Part shown: piece after piece, positions 1-12,183 of the stretch | Numbering within the stretch: the stretch's first letter is position 1 | How the letters are laid out: each line of letters begins with the position of its first letter | Origin: Micromonospora echinospora | GTDB taxonomy: Bacteria; Actinomycetota; Actinomycetes; Mycobacteriales; Micromonosporaceae | DNA length: 64,000 nt | NCBI RefSeq assembly: GCF_014203425.1 | Contig: NZ_JACHJC010000001.1 | Location: 5,544,001-5,608,000 of the forward strand | Direction of reading: 5' to 3' | Position numbers and translations under genes: made by a program | The notes under the pieces: model-generated | Told to the model about the DNA's origin: nothing | Database searches by the model: none | Seen by the model: only the letters and a program-made list of their open reading frames with translations

Positions 1-1
1 C

Positions 2-1069
2 GGCATGGCGGACAACGACAAGTCCGGCGGCTGGCGCCGCGTGGTGGTGGAGAAGCCGTTCGGCAACGACCTGCCCTCGGCCAAGGCGCTCAACGACCTG
101 GTCGACGACGTCTTCACCAGCCAGGACGTCTTCCGGATCGACCACTACCTGGGCAAGGAGACGGTCCAGAACATCCTGGCGCTGCGGTTCGCGAACAACC
201 TGTTCGAGCCGCTGTGGAACTCCAAGTACGTCGACTCGGTGCAGATCACCATGGCCGAGGACGTCGGCATCGGCACCCGGGCCGCCTTCTACGACTCCGT
301 CGGCACCGCCCGCGACGTGCTCCAGAACCATCTGCTCCAACTGCTCGCCCTGGTCGCGATGGAGGAGCCGACCAGCTTCGACGCCGACGAGATCCGCGCC
401 GAGAAGCTCAAGGTGCTCAAGGCGATCACCGTGCCGCGCGACGTCTCCCAGGACACCGTGCGCGGCCAGTACCTGCCCGGCTGGGTGGGCGGCGAGCGCG
501 CCAAGGGCTACCTGGAGGAGGAAGGCGTCCCGGAGGGCTCCACCACCGAGACGTACGTGGCGGTGAAGCTGGGCATCCAGAACCGGCGCTGGGCCGGGGT
601 GCCGTTCTACATCCGGGCCGGCAAGCGGCTGCCCCGGCGGGTCACCGAGGTGGCCATCATGTTCAAGAAGGCGCCGCACCTGCCGTTCAACGCCGCCGAC
701 ATGGAGTCCCTCGGCCCCAACCAGCTCGTCATCCGGGTGCAGCCGGACGAGGGCGTGGTGCTGAAGTTCGGCTCCAAGGTGCCGGGCACCACGATGGAGG
801 TCCGCGACATCGCGATGGACTTCCAGTACGGCGAGGCGTTCACCGAGTCCAGCCCCGAGGCGTACGAGCGGCTCGTGCTGGACGTGCTGATCGGCGACCG
901 GACGCTGTTCCCGGACGCCGCCGAGGTCGAGCAGAGCTGGCAGGTCGTCGACCCGCTGGAACACGCCTGGGAGGGCACCACGCCGGAGCCGTACCGGGCC
1001 GGCGAGTGGGGACCCCGGGCTGCCGACGAGATGCTGGCCCGCGAGGGCCGGGCTTGGAGAAGAGCATGA
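2..1069 (+). CDS. zwf: Glucose-6-phosphate dehydrogenase (C-terminal part, cut by window edge)
   Basis: This cytoplasmic enzyme oxidises glucose 6-phosphate to 6-phosphogluconolactone with NADP+, the first step of the oxidative pentose phosphate pathway. The visible part carries the family motifs VVEKPFG (about residue 15) and RIDHYLGKE (about residue 45), which form the substrate site. About 355 residues are visible against about 500 for the whole family, so the N-terminal nucleotide-binding region lies before base 1. The ATG at base 5 is internal and not the true start. The stop codon overlaps the opcA start (ATGA), so the two genes are translationally coupled. Identity is firm from the motifs and from opcA and pgl downstream. 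Confidence 0.95.
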   Translation, partial: GMADNDKSGGWRRVVVEKPFGNDLPSAKALNDLVDDVFTSQDVFRIDHYLGKETVQNILALRFANNLFEPLWNSKYVDSVQITMAEDVGIGTRAAFYDSVGTARDVLQNHLLQLLALVAMEEPTSFDADEIRAEKLKVLKAITVPRDVSQDTVRGQYLPGWVGGERAKGYLEEEGVPEGSTTETYVAVKLGIQNRRWAGVPFYIRAGKRLPRRVTEVAIMFKKAPHLPFNAADMESLGPNQLVIRVQPDEGVVLKFGSKVPGTTMEVRDIAMDFQYGEAFTESSPEAYERLVLDVLIGDRTLFPDAAEVEQSWQVVDPLEHAWEGTTPEPYRAGEWGPRAADEMLAREGRAWRRA

Positions 1070-2082
1070 TCGGGCTGTGGGACACCACCGGCAACGAGGT
1101 GGTCAAGGCGCTGGCCGCGGAACGGCGCAGCGCGGGCGGGGTGGCCAGCGGCATGGCCCTCACGCTGATCGTGGTGGTGGACGAGAAGCGGGTCCGGGAG
1201 GCCGAGGCGGCCGCCACCATCGCCGCGGCGGCGCACCCCTGCCGCCTGCTCGTGGTGGTCCGCTCCGACGTGGAGCGCGACCGCAACCGGCTGGACGCGG
1301 AGATCGTCGTGGGCGGCCGGCTCGGGCCGTGCGAGGCGGTGGTGACCCGGATGTACGGGCGGCTCGCGCTGCACGCCGAATCCGTGGTGATGCCGCTGCT
1401 GGTGCCGGACGTGCCGGTGGTGACCTGGTGGCACGGCGAGCCGCCGGAGGAGATCGCCACCGACTTCCTCGGTGTGGTGGCCGACCGGCGGATCACCGAC
1501 TCGGCGCAGGCGGCCGACCCGATCGTCGCGCTGCGGCAGCGGGCCCACGACTACGCCCCCGGCGACACCGACCTGGCGTGGACCCGGATCACCCCGTGGC
1601 GCACGCTCGTGGCGGGCGCGTTCGACACCACCCAGGCCCGGGTCACCGAGGCGAGCGTGGTGGCGCCCCAGTCGGACCCGACGGCGGCGCTGATGAGCGG
1701 ATGGCTCAAGGCCCGGCTCGGCATCGAACCGGCCTGGCAGCGGTCCGACGAGTTCCCGCGGATGCGTCAGGTGCAGCTGCGCTGCGCCAACGGCGACGAG
1801 CTGACGCTGACCCGGGACGACAGCATCGCGGTGTTCCGGCGTACCGGGCAGGAGGACCGCACGCTGCCGCTGGTCCGCCGGCCGCTCGGCGACGAGCTGG
1901 CCGAGGAGCTGCGCCGCCTCGACGCCGACCAGGTGTACGCGGAGGCGCTCGGCGCCGCGGCCGGGATCACCGGACTCGACCAGCGTCCGGCCCAGCGGGT
2001 GCACGTGTGGAAGGATCCGGCGACCGCCCAGCGGGCCGAGGCCGGCGTGACCGCGCACGCGGGCGCGACCGCGAACGAGTGA
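1066..2082 (+). CDS. opcA: Glucose-6-phosphate dehydrogenase assembly protein OpcA
   Basis: OpcA is needed for correct assembly or activation of glucose-6-phosphate dehydrogenase in actinobacteria and cyanobacteria. The protein is 338 residues and begins [20 protein letters not shown]. It has the family's conserved WWHGEPP stretch in the middle (about residue 126) and a C-terminal part rich in conserved polar blocks ([10 protein letters not shown]). The start overlaps the zwf stop by one base pair pattern (ATGA), and pgl follows after 69 bp, giving the usual zwf-opcA-pgl order. The start is fixed by this overlap. No catalytic motif is expected for the family. Confidence 0.93.
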   Translation: MIGLWDTTGNEVVKALAAERRSAGGVASGMALTLIVVVDEKRVREAEAAATIAAAAHPCRLLVVVRSDVERDRNRLDAEIVVGGRLGPCEAVVTRMYGRLALHAESVVMPLLVPDVPVVTWWHGEPPEEIATDFLGVVADRRITDSAQAADPIVALRQRAHDYAPGDTDLAWTRITPWRTLVAGAFDTTQARVTEASVVAPQSDPTAALMSGWLKARLGIEPAWQRSDEFPRMRQVQLRCANGDELTLTRDDSIAVFRRTGQEDRTLPLVRRPLGDELAEELRRLDADQVYAEALGAAAGITGLDQRPAQRVHVWKDPATAQRAEAGVTAHAGATANE

Positions 2083-2151
2083 CCGCCCGGACCGGGCGGC
2101 CGGAAGCACAGGTGACCGCCGGTGGGCGGCCGGAACGCGAGGGCACGACGG

Positions 2152-2922
2152 ATGACTGAGGCTAGTGTCGCCGTACACGCCGACCCCGACCTGCTCGCGC
2201 AGGCGGTGGCGGCCCGGTTGGTGGTGAAGCTGCTCGACGCGCAGGCCGAGCGAGGCCAGGCGTCGGTGGTGCTGACCGGCGGGCGGATCGCCGCGGCGGT
2301 GTACCGGGCGGTCGGGCAGCTGCCCGCCCGGGACGCGGTCGACTGGTCCCGGGTCGACGTGTGGTGGGGTGACGAGCGGTTCCTGCCCGCCGGTGACCCG
2401 GAGCGCAACGAGACGCAGGCGCGGGCGGCGCTGCTGGACACGGTGCCGCTGGACCCGGCGCGGGTGCACCCGATGCCGGCCTCCGACGGCCCGGCCGGTG
2501 ACGACCCGGAGGCGGCCGCCGCCGGGTACGCGCGGGAGCTGGCCACCGCCGCCCGGCCCGGGAACGCCGTACTGCCCCACTTCGACGTGCTGATGCTCGG
2601 CGTCGGCGAGGACGGACACGTGGCGTCGGTGTTCCCGGAGCACCCGGTGCACCACGACAACCGCCCGGTCAGCGCGGTGCGGGGCAGCCCGAAGCCGCCG
2701 CCGGTGCGGACCACGCTGACCCTGCCGACGATCAACACGGCCGAGGAGGTGTGGCTGATCGCCGCCGGGGCGGACAAGGCCCGGGCGGTGGGCATGGCGC
2801 TGGCCGGGGCCGGGCCGGTGCAGTTGCCGGCCGCCGGGGTGCAGGGCGTCTCCCGTACCCTCTGGCTGCTCGACCGGGCCGCGGCGGCGAACGTACCCCC
2901 GCGGCTGCGCAGCCTCCGCTGA
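2152..2922 (+). CDS. pgl: 6-phosphogluconolactonase
   Basis: This enzyme hydrolyses 6-phosphogluconolactone to 6-phosphogluconate, the second step of the oxidative pentose phosphate branch. The 256-residue protein has the NagB/RpiA-like fold motifs GGRIAAAVYRAV, VWWGDERFLP and MLGVGEDGHVASVFP, all typical of DevB-type lactonases. I chose the ATG at 2152, preceded by a GAGGG block about 8 bases upstream. An in-frame GTG at 2122 would add ten poorly conserved residues. It is the last gene of the zwf-opcA-pgl operon and is followed by a palindromic repeat pair. Confidence 0.93.
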   Translation: MTEASVAVHADPDLLAQAVAARLVVKLLDAQAERGQASVVLTGGRIAAAVYRAVGQLPARDAVDWSRVDVWWGDERFLPAGDPERNETQARAALLDTVPLDPARVHPMPASDGPAGDDPEAAAAGYARELATAARPGNAVLPHFDVLMLGVGEDGHVASVFPEHPVHHDNRPVSAVRGSPKPPPVRTTLTLPTINTAEEVWLIAAGADKARAVGMALAGAGPVQLPAAGVQGVSRTLWLLDRAAAANVPPRLRSLR

Positions 2923-2929
2923 GGTGTAA

Positions 2930-2982
2930 GGAAGGGCCCCTTCTTAACGCCTCCGGTAGCGAAGGGGCCCCTTCTTAACACG
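2930..2982. repeat. Two copies of a GGGGCCCC-centred palindrome with a TTAAC tail
   Basis: Two near-identical units, GAAGGGCCCCTTCTTAAC and GAAGGGGCCCCTTCTTAAC, lie about 30 bases apart between pgl (+) and rbpA (-). Each is a self-complementary hairpin followed by TTAAC. They could end transcription from either side. The near-identity of stem and tail also suits a dispersed intergenic repeat. Confidence 0.75.
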
Positions 2983-2989
2983 TCTCGGC

Positions 2990-3334
2990 TCAGGCCCGGC
3001 CGCGGCGACGGCGCAGCGCGTCGAGGGCCTCGGCGAGCAGCGCCTCACCCTCCTCCGGCGTGCGCCGCTCCTGCACGTACGCCAGGTGGGTCTTGTAGGG
3101 CTCGGCGCGCTGGCGGCCCGGCGGGTCGCCCGGGTCGGGGCCGGCCGGCTCGCCGCAGCGGGGGCACTCCCAGGCGGCTGGCGTCTCGGCCTCGGCGGCG
3201 ATCAGGAACTCGACCCGGTGCCCGTGGCGGCACCAGTAGACGACCGGGCGGCGCGGGGCGGGCTCGACGCGCTGGTCGAAGCGCTCCGGGGCGGACCCGA
3301 CCCGGGTGCCGCGGATGACGTTGTTGCTGGGCAC
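2990..3334 (-). CDS. rbpA: RNA polymerase-binding protein RbpA
   Basis: RbpA binds the principal sigma factor and RNA polymerase and stimulates open-complex formation in actinobacteria. The 114-residue protein starts at GTG and shows the family layout: a short N-terminal tail (VIRGTRVGS), a central Zn-finger-like core with WCRHGH and WECPRCG, a basic linker with KTH, and a C-terminal sigma-interacting helix with ERRTPEEGEALL. Its length equals that of the known family. It is the last gene of the gap-pgk-tpiA-secG direction, but a hairpin with a T-rich tail separates it from secG, so it probably has its own promoter in the 3335-3400 gap. Confidence 0.88.
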   Translation of the reverse strand: MPSNNVIRGTRVGSAPERFDQRVEPAPRRPVVYWCRHGHRVEFLIAAEAETPAAWECPRCGEPAGPDPGDPPGRQRAEPYKTHLAYVQERRTPEEGEALLAEALDALRRRRGRA

Positions 3335-3400
3335 TGTTGCTCGCTCCCTGTCGTCGGAGGGGACCGCCGCCGGAGGGGGTGGGCGACGGGCGACGCGCGG

Positions 3401-3441
3401 AGAAACAAAACTGCGCGCGGTCCGTGACGGACCGCGCGCAG
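3401..3441 (-). terminator. Rho-independent terminator after secG
   Basis: A perfect 13-bp stem (3411-3423 with 3429-3441) and a 5-base loop are followed, on the minus strand, by TTTTGTTTCT. This is the clearest intrinsic terminator in the window and separates secG from rbpA. Confidence 0.88.
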
Positions 3442-3464
3442 ATTGTACGCTTCTCAGCGCCGAC

Positions 3465-3725
3465 TCAGGTGCCGGTGGCCATCTGCAGGCGCAGCCAGAG
3501 CCCGAGCCCGACGATGCAGGCGAACCAGACGATTCCCACCAGAACGGTGTAGCGGTCGAGGTTCTTCTCGGCCACGGAGGAACCGGCCAGGCTGGAGCTG
3601 ACGCCGCCGCCGAACATGCTCGACAACCCGCCGCCCTTACCGCGGTGCAGGAGGATCAGCAGGACGAGCAGCACGCTGGTGATGACCAGCAACGTGATCA
3701 TCGTGTAGGCGAACCAGATCGGCAT
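3465..3725 (-). CDS. secG: Preprotein translocase subunit SecG
   Basis: SecG is a small membrane subunit of the SecYEG channel. The 86-residue protein has two hydrophobic segments (about residues 5-27 and 61-82) flanking a glycine-rich loop HRGKGGGLSSMFGGG, then AGSSVAEKNLDR, both diagnostic of SecG. I chose the ATG giving MPIWFAYTMI, which fits the family's length and N-terminus. An upstream in-frame start would add ten residues. It follows tpiA by about 95 bp in the glycolytic operon direction, a classic actinobacterial arrangement, and ends in a strong terminator. Confidence 0.92.
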   Translation of the reverse strand: MPIWFAYTMITLLVITSVLLVLLILLHRGKGGGLSSMFGGGVSSSLAGSSVAEKNLDRYTVLVGIVWFACIVGLGLWLRLQMATGT

Positions 3726-3820
3726 GGCGGGGGTCAGTCCTCTCGTTACGATCACTGCCCGGACCTGTCGGGCACTACGGCACCGACCGGTGGACGGGCA
3801 GCGTCAAGGATAGCGAGCGA

Positions 3821-4612
3821 TCAGCGGGCGGTGTGCTCCGGGAACCGGCAGATCTTCGCGAACTCCTCCGCGTCCAGGCTCGCGCCCCCCACGAGGGCCC
3901 CGTCCACGTCCGGCTGGGCCATGATCGCGGCGACGTTCGACGCCTTGACCGACCCGCCGTAGAGGACCCGAACCTGCTCGGCGGTGTTCTCGTCGTAGGT
4001 CTCGGCGATGCGCTGACGCACCGCGCCGCAGACCTCCTGGGCGTCCTCCGGCGTGGCCGTCTTGCCGGTGCCGATCGCCCAGACCGGCTCGTACGCCACG
4101 ACGACCTTGGTGACCTGCTCGGCGGTGAGCCCCTTCAGCGCGCCGTCGAGCTGGTCGCAGCAGTGCCGCACCTGACCCGACTGCTCCCGGACCTCCAGAC
4201 CCTCACCGATGCAGAGGATCGGGGTGAGCCCGTTCGCCAGCGCCGCCGACACCTTCGCGTTGACGAGCGCGTCGTCCTCGTGGTGGTACTGCCGCCGCTC
4301 GGAGTGGCCGACCACCACGTAGCCGCAGCCCAGCTTGGCCAGCATCGGCCCGGCGATGTCACCGGTGTACGCGCCCGACGGGTGCGGCGACAGGTCCTGC
4401 GCGCCGTAGCCGATCAGCAGCTTGTCGCCGTCCACGGCGGTCTGCACCGTACGCAGGTCGGTGAAGGGCGGCAGCACCACGCACTCGACGTCGGTGAGCT
4501 GCTTCTCGTTCAGGCTCGCGGCCAGCTTCTGCACCAGCAGGTTGGCCTCGAGGTGGTTCAGGTTCATCTTCCAGTTGCCGGCCATCAACGGCCGGCGGGT
4601 CGTGCTCGCCAT
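3821..4612 (-). CDS. tpiA: Triosephosphate isomerase
   Basis: This enzyme interconverts dihydroxyacetone phosphate and glyceraldehyde 3-phosphate in glycolysis. The 263-residue TIM-barrel protein has all signature motifs: AGNWKMN near residue 11 (catalytic Lys), VVGHSERR (catalytic His), [13 protein letters not shown] (catalytic Glu and mobile loop) and LYGGSVK (phosphate binding). The ATG directly abuts the pgk stop codon with no gap, so it is cotranscribed with gap and pgk. Confidence 0.97.
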   Translation of the reverse strand: MASTTRRPLMAGNWKMNLNHLEANLLVQKLAASLNEKQLTDVECVVLPPFTDLRTVQTAVDGDKLLIGYGAQDLSPHPSGAYTGDIAGPMLAKLGCGYVVVGHSERRQYHHEDDALVNAKVSAALANGLTPILCIGEGLEVREQSGQVRHCCDQLDGALKGLTAEQVTKVVVAYEPVWAIGTGKTATPEDAQEVCGAVRQRIAETYDENTAEQVRVLYGGSVKASNVAAIMAQPDVDGALVGGASLDAEEFAKICRFPEHTAR

Positions 4613-7074
<2,462 letters not shown>

Positions 7075-7077
7075 CTA

Positions 7078-8058
7078 TCAGACCACGAGCATGTCGGGCG
7101 TGACTGCCGCTTCCGTATCCGGGATGCCCAGGTCGCGGGCGCGCTTGTCGGCCAGCGCGAGCAGCCGGCGGATCCGGCCGGCGATGGCGTCCTTGGTCAG
7201 TGGCGGCTCGGCGAGCGCGCCCAGCTCCTCCAGGGACGCCTGACGGTGCTCCAGCCGCAGCCGGCCGGCCGAGGTCAGGTGGTTGGGCGCGTCGTCGGCG
7301 AGGATCTCCAGCGCGCGGGTCACCCGGGCCGCGGCGGCCACCGCCGCGCGGGCCGAGCGGCGCAGGTTGGCGTCGTCGAAGTTGGCCAGCCGGTTGGCGG
7401 TGGCGCGCACCTCCCGGCGTACCCGCCGCTCCTCCCAGGCCAGCACGCTGGAGTGCGCGCCGATGCGGGTGAGCAGCGCGGCGATCGCGTCGCCGTCCTT
7501 GACCACCACCCGGTCCACGCCGCGCACCTCGCGGTTCTTCGCGGTGATGCCGATGCGGCGGGCCGCGCCGACGAGCGCCAGCGCCGACTCCGGGCCGGGG
7601 CAGGTGATCTCCAGCGCGCTGGAGCGGCCCGGCTCGGTGAGCGAGCCGTGCGCCATGAACGCGCCCCGCCAGGCCGAGACCGCGCAGCAGACGTTCGCGG
7701 CCACCACGTGCGGCGGCAGGCCGCGCACCGGGCGGCCCCGCACGTCGAGCAGGCCGGTCTGCCGGGCGAGCGCCTCGCCGTCCTTGACCACCCGCACGAT
7801 GAAGTGGCTGCCCTTGCGCAGGCCGCCGGAGGCGAGCACGTGGATCTCGCTCGGGTAGCCGTAGACCTCGGCCACCTCCCGCCGCAGCCGGCGGGCCACC
7901 GCGCCGGTGTCCAGCTCCGCCTCGACCACGACGCGGCCCGACACGATGTGCAGACCGCCCGCGAAACGCAGCAGGGCGGCCATCTCCGCCCGCCGACAGC
8001 AGGGCTTGGGCACGTCGACCCGACTCAGCTCGTCCTTGACCGCAGCCGTCATCGCCAT
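7078..8058 (-). CDS. whiA: DNA-binding sporulation regulator WhiA
   Basis: WhiA is a transcription factor that works with WhiB to start sporulation septation in Streptomyces and is kept across Gram-positive bacteria. The 326-residue protein begins [14 protein letters not shown], followed by the conserved [13 protein letters not shown]. The N-terminal two thirds resemble a degenerate LAGLIDADG homing-endonuclease fold, and the C-terminus (from about [11 protein letters not shown]) is a helix-turn-helix region. ATG at 8058 has GAGGGGG six bases upstream. Order rapZ-yvcK-whiA is the conserved block. Confidence 0.95.
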   Translation of the reverse strand: MAMTAAVKDELSRVDVPKPCCRRAEMAALLRFAGGLHIVSGRVVVEAELDTGAVARRLRREVAEVYGYPSEIHVLASGGLRKGSHFIVRVVKDGEALARQTGLLDVRGRPVRGLPPHVVAANVCCAVSAWRGAFMAHGSLTEPGRSSALEITCPGPESALALVGAARRIGITAKNREVRGVDRVVVKDGDAIAALLTRIGAHSSVLAWEERRVRREVRATANRLANFDDANLRRSARAAVAAAARVTRALEILADDAPNHLTSAGRLRLEHRQASLEELGALAEPPLTKDAIAGRIRRLLALADKRARDLGIPDTEAAVTPDMLVV

Positions 8059-8112
8059 AGTGCGCCCCCTCACGGACCGGTTCCGGCGTGTCGCCGGTGA
8101 TTACGTACGTGT

Positions 8113-9120
8113 CTAACGATCGGCGCGCAGGACAGGCACCAGCGCGGCGCCCAGGGCAGCTGGATCATGACGGGGCGTGCCGTCCAGGACGGCGACGGGA
8201 GCGAGGACCAGCCGGGCACCAAGCGATTCTGCCGCACGTTCGACCGCCGCGGGATCACCCACCGCCGTCGAGTCCGCCAGCACCCGGTCCACCTTCAGCT
8301 CGGGCAGATAGCGCCGCAGCGTGTCCAGATGGTCGGGCAGGGAGAGCCCGGAGGTCTCCTTCTCCGCCACCAGGTTGAGCGTCACCAGCCGCCGCGCCGG
8401 GCTGGAGACGATCGCGTCGGCCAGGCCCGGCACCAGCAGATGCGGCAGCACGCTCGTGTACCAGCTGCCCGGCCCGAAGATCAGCCAGTCCGCGGCGCGT
8501 ACCGCGGTCACCGCCTCGGCGCACGCGGCCGGCGCGGGCGGGTTGAGCCGCAGCGACTCGACGGTGCCCGGGGTGACCGCAACCTGGTGCTGCCCGCGCA
8601 CGGTGGACACCTCGTCCGGATGGGCCGGGTCGGCGCCGCGGACCCGCGCCTCGATGCCCACCGGCTGACGGGACATCGGCAGCACCCGCCCCACCGCGCC
8701 GAGCATCGCGCCCGCGTGGTCGAGCGCGGCCACCGGATCGCCGAGCAGCTCGGTCAGGCCGTGCAGCAGCAGGTTGCCGACCGCGTGACCGGCGAGCGAG
8801 TCACCGGCGCGGGCGGCCGGAACCGGCTCGGCGAGCGTCGGCGCCGGCGGCACGGCGGTGGTGAAGCGGTACTGGAACAGCGCCGCGCTGCGCCGGGTGG
8901 CCGGATGGTCGCCGGCCAGCGCGACGAGCGCCTGACGCAGGTCACCCGGGGGCAGGCCGCCGCGCTCCGCGCGCAGCCGCCCGCTGGACCCGCCGTCGTC
9001 GCCGACGGTGACCACCGCGGTGATGTCCAGGTCCAGTTCGGGTACGCAGTGCCGCAGCGCCCGCAGCGACGCCGAGAGCCCGTGCCCGCCGCCGAAGGCG
9101 ACCACCCTGGTCGGGGTCAC
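8113..9120 (-). CDS. yvcK: Gluconeogenesis factor / UDP-GlcNAc-binding protein YvcK (CofD-like)
   Basis: YvcK-family proteins bind UDP-sugars and link central carbon flow to cell wall growth. The 335-residue protein has the nucleotide-binding motifs FGGGHGLSASL at the N-terminus, GDDGGSSGRLR at about residue 40 and GPGSWYTSVLPHLL at about residue 220, typical of the CofD/YvcK fold. It starts with GTG overlapping the rapZ stop (GTGA), which fixes the start. It sits between rapZ and whiA as in most actinobacteria. Its exact substrate in this organism cannot be read from sequence. Confidence 0.92.
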   Translation of the reverse strand: MTPTRVVAFGGGHGLSASLRALRHCVPELDLDITAVVTVGDDGGSSGRLRAERGGLPPGDLRQALVALAGDHPATRRSAALFQYRFTTAVPPAPTLAEPVPAARAGDSLAGHAVGNLLLHGLTELLGDPVAALDHAGAMLGAVGRVLPMSRQPVGIEARVRGADPAHPDEVSTVRGQHQVAVTPGTVESLRLNPPAPAACAEAVTAVRAADWLIFGPGSWYTSVLPHLLVPGLADAIVSSPARRLVTLNLVAEKETSGLSLPDHLDTLRRYLPELKVDRVLADSTAVGDPAAVERAAESLGARLVLAPVAVLDGTPRHDPAALGAALVPVLRADR

Positions 9121-10040
9121 TCCCGCCCCAGGTCCCGGTGCTGGGCGTTGGCGGCTATGCCGGAGCGGCGCAGCCGGGCGGCCAGTTCCTCGGCGATCGC
9201 CACGCTGCGGTGCTTGCCGCCGGTGCAGCCGACCGCCACTGTCAGGTAGCGCTTGCCCTCCCGCTCGAAGCCGGCGGTGGTGGCGTTGACCAGGTCGGCG
9301 TACCCGGTCACGAACGCGTCCGCGCCCTCCTGGCCCAGCACGTACGCGCTCACCGCCTCCTCCCGGCCGGTGTGCTCACGCAGCTCCGGCACCCAGTACG
9401 GGTTGGGCAGGAACCGGGCGTCCATCACGAAGTCGGCGTCCGGAGGCAGGCCGTACTTGAAGCCGAACGAGATCACGGTGATCCGCAGCCGGCGGGCGTC
9501 CTCGCCGCCGAACAGCTCCTCGACCCGGCGCCGCAGCTGGTTCACGTTCAGGTGGCTGGTGTCGATGATCACGTCGGCCTGCTCGCGGGCCTCCTCCAGC
9601 AGCGTCCGCTCGACGGCGATGCCGTCGGCCAGCCGCCCGTCGCCCTGCAACGGGTGCGAGCGGCGCACGCTCTCGAACCGGCGGATCAGCACCTCGTCGT
9701 CGGCGTCGACGAAGACCACCCGGGGCTGGAAGCCGCGATCGCGCAGCTCCCGGATCGCCCCGGCCAGGTCGGTGGAGAACGCGCGCGAGCGCACGTCCAG
9801 CACCATCGCCGTACGCCGGGCCGCGCCACCGGCCTTGAACGCCAGCTCGGCCATGTCGAGCAGCAGCGCCTGGGGCAGGTTGTCGACCACGTAGTAGCCG
9901 ACGTTCTCCAGCGCCCGGGCCACCGTGCTGCGCCCGCCGCCGGACAGCCCGGTCACCACCACCAGTGAGGTGTCCGACTCGGCCGGCGTCGTCTCCGCCT
10001 CGGTCGGCCCCAGGTCTCCCGCTGTACGCGCCTCGCTCAC
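9117..10040 (-). CDS. rapZ: RNase adapter protein RapZ-like nucleotide-binding protein
   Basis: RapZ-family ATP/GTP-binding proteins act in enterobacteria as adapters that target small RNAs of amino-sugar metabolism. The role in actinobacteria is less clear. The 307-residue protein has a Walker A GLSGGGRSTVARALE near residue 33, VDADDEVLIRRF, RRSHPL and the C-terminal AVGCTGGKHRSVAIAEEL. The first 25 residues are acidic and poorly conserved. GTG start at 10040. It shares a divergent intergenic region with recQ and couples to yvcK by a 4-base overlap. Confidence 0.92.
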   Translation of the reverse strand: MSEARTAGDLGPTEAETTPAESDTSLVVVTGLSGGGRSTVARALENVGYYVVDNLPQALLLDMAELAFKAGGAARRTAMVLDVRSRAFSTDLAGAIRELRDRGFQPRVVFVDADDEVLIRRFESVRRSHPLQGDGRLADGIAVERTLLEEAREQADVIIDTSHLNVNQLRRRVEELFGGEDARRLRITVISFGFKYGLPPDADFVMDARFLPNPYWVPELREHTGREEAVSAYVLGQEGADAFVTGYADLVNATTAGFEREGKRYLTVAVGCTGGKHRSVAIAEELAARLRRSGIAANAQHRDLGRE

Positions 10041-10182
10041 CCGCTACCCCCAGCCGTGGCGCCGCGGCCGGTCGGCCGCGCATGGTCAATCAGCGACTCT
10101 AACGGCTGCGACCCGGTCCGGGATTCCACGGGGTGACGACCGGAACATGTCGCCGACCCCGGAGCGGCTCGCCGGGACGGCG

Positions 10183-10205
10183 CTGTCGGGGGACGCTCGT
10201 AGACT
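10183..10205 (+). promoter_or_regulatory. DNA-damage (PafBC/RecA-NDp type) promoter of recQ
   Basis: CTGTCGGGG-N8-TAGACT matches the mycobacterial consensus TTGTCRGTG-N8-TANNNT in the TGTCR core, the spacing and the -10 box. The -10 ends 6 bases before the recQ ATG, so the mRNA should be leaderless. The same architecture precedes uvrC, uvrA, uvrB and polA. Confidence 0.72.
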
Positions 10206-10211
10206 GCGCGG

Positions 10212-12068
10212 ATGGTCTCCCCCACCGACGAGCGGACCAACGCCCCCCAGACCGACGACGCGCTGCGGGTGCTGCGGCGGGTCTTCGGGTACGACGCCTT
10301 CCGCGGCTTCCAGCAGGAGGTCGTCGAGCACGTGGTGGGCGGCGGCGACGCGCTGGTGCTCATGCCCACCGGTGGCGGCAAGTCGCTGTGCTACCAGATC
10401 CCGGCGCTGGTGCGCGACGGCGTGGCGGTGGTCGTGTCCCCGCTGATCGCGCTCATGCAGGACCAGGTCGACGCGCTCACCGCCGTCGGCGTACGGGCCG
10501 GGTTCCTCAACTCGACGCAGGACCCGGCGCAGCGGCGCCGGGTCGAGGCGGCCTACCTCGCCGGCGAGCTGGACCTGCTCTACCTCGCCCCGGAAGGGCT
10601 CGCCGTGCGCTCCACGCTCGGCCTGCTGGAACGCGGCCGGATCGCCCTGTTCGCGATCGACGAGGCGCACTGCGTCTCGCAGTGGGGGCACGACTTCCGG
10701 CCCGACTACCTCAACCTGTCGATGCTGCACGAGCGCTGGCCGGACGTGCCGCGGATCGCGCTGACCGCCACCGCGACCCAGGCGACCCGCACCGAGATCG
10801 CCACCCGGCTGCGGCTCACCGAGGCCCGGCACTTCGTGGCCAGCTTCGACCGGCCCAACATCCAGTACCGCATCGTGCCCAAGCGGGAGCCGCGCAAGCA
10901 GCTGCTGAGCCTGCTGCGCGACGAGCACCCGGGCGACGCCGGCATCGTCTACTGCCTGTCCCGGGCCTCGGTGGAGAAGACCGCCGAGTTCCTGGTCGCC
11001 AACGGCATCCCCGCGCTGCCCTACCACGCCGGGCTGGACGCCACGACCCGCGCCACCAACCAGCAGCGCTTCCTGCGCGAGGACGGGCTGGTCATGGTCG
11101 CCACGATCGCGTTCGGCATGGGCATCGACAAGCCCGACGTGCGCTTCGTCGCCCACCTCGATCTGCCGAAGTCGGTGGAGGGCTACTACCAGGAGACCGG
11201 GCGCGCCGGGCGCGACGGGCTGCCGTCCACGGCCTGGCTGGCGTACGGGCTGCAGGACGTGGTGCAGCAGCGCAAGATGATCGAGACGTCGGAGGGCGAC
11301 CTGGCGCACCGGCGCAACCTCGCCGCCCGCCTGGACGCGATGCTGGCGCTCTGCGAGACGGTCCGCTGCCGCCGCGCCCAACTGCTCGAATACTTCGGCG
11401 AGACCGGAGTGGCCGCCTGCGGCAACTGCGACACCTGCCTCGACGCGCCGGAGTCCTGGGACGGCACCGTCGCCGCGCAGAAGCTGCTCTCCACCGTCTA
11501 CCGGCTCGACCGCGAACGCAACCAGCGCTTCGGCGCCGGGCACAGCATCGACATCCTGCTCGGCAAGCACACCGACAAGATCGACCAGTACGGCCACGAT
11601 GCGCTGAGCACCTTCGGCATCGGCTCCGAGCTGCGCGAGGCCGAGTGGCGTGGCGTGGTGCGGCAACTGCTGGCCGAAGGTCTGCTCGCCGTCGAGGGCG
11701 ACTACGGCACGCTGGCGCTGACCGAGGCGAGCGCGGACGTGCTCGGCCGCCGCCGTACCGTCACGCTGCGCAAGGAGCCCGAGCGTCCGGCGGCCGGCCG
11801 CTCCGCCAAGCCCCGGGGCGCGGCCACAGTCGTCGCCGACCTCTCCCCCGCCGCCGCGCCGGTATTCGAGCGGCTCCGTGTGTGGCGCGCGGCCACCGCC
11901 AAGGAGCAGGGCGTCCCCGCTTACGTCATCTTCCACGACGCGACCCTGCGGCAGATCGCCGCCGAGCCACCGGCCTCACTGGCCGAACTGTCCCGGGTCA
12001 ACGGGGTGGGCGAGAACAAGCTCGCCAAGTACGGCGAGGCGATCCTGGCCGTCCTCGCCGAGTCCTGA
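10212..12068 (+). CDS. recQ: ATP-dependent DNA helicase RecQ
   Basis: RecQ unwinds DNA 3' to 5' in recombination and repair. The 618-residue protein has the full domain set: superfamily 2 helicase core with Walker [13 protein letters not shown] (about residue 55) and DEAH box [18 protein letters not shown] (about residue 150), helicase motif [11 protein letters not shown], the RecQ-C-terminal zinc site ([10 protein letters not shown] then CGNCDTC), winged helix, and an HRDC domain at the end ([13 protein letters not shown]). The ATG lies 6 bases behind a TAGACT -10 box. It stands alone between rapZ and the C39 peptidase gene and has a strong terminator. Confidence 0.96.
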   Translation: MVSPTDERTNAPQTDDALRVLRRVFGYDAFRGFQQEVVEHVVGGGDALVLMPTGGGKSLCYQIPALVRDGVAVVVSPLIALMQDQVDALTAVGVRAGFLNSTQDPAQRRRVEAAYLAGELDLLYLAPEGLAVRSTLGLLERGRIALFAIDEAHCVSQWGHDFRPDYLNLSMLHERWPDVPRIALTATATQATRTEIATRLRLTEARHFVASFDRPNIQYRIVPKREPRKQLLSLLRDEHPGDAGIVYCLSRASVEKTAEFLVANGIPALPYHAGLDATTRATNQQRFLREDGLVMVATIAFGMGIDKPDVRFVAHLDLPKSVEGYYQETGRAGRDGLPSTAWLAYGLQDVVQQRKMIETSEGDLAHRRNLAARLDAMLALCETVRCRRAQLLEYFGETGVAACGNCDTCLDAPESWDGTVAAQKLLSTVYRLDRERNQRFGAGHSIDILLGKHTDKIDQYGHDALSTFGIGSELREAEWRGVVRQLLAEGLLAVEGDYGTLALTEASADVLGRRRTVTLRKEPERPAAGRSAKPRGAATVVADLSPAAAPVFERLRVWRAATAKEQGVPAYVIFHDATLRQIAAEPPASLAELSRVNGVGENKLAKYGEAILAVLAES

Positions 12069-12074
12069 CGTACG

Positions 12075-12117
12075 CGCGAAAGGGCCCGACCCCGTGGTGG
12101 GGTCGGGCCCTTTCGCG
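12075..12117. terminator. Bidirectional terminator between recQ and the C39 peptidase gene
   Basis: A perfect 19-bp stem (12075-12093 with 12099-12117) closes a 5-base loop. The stem has AAA/TTT pairs near its base and no long T tract. It sits 7 bases after the recQ stop and 66 bases before the stop of the convergent peptidase gene. Confidence 0.85.
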
Positions 12118-12183
12118 TGCTGTGGCCTCGCTGTTGGCTGCGTGTGTTCTTGCTCTGCAGCCATTGGTGCGGTGGTGTTGGTC

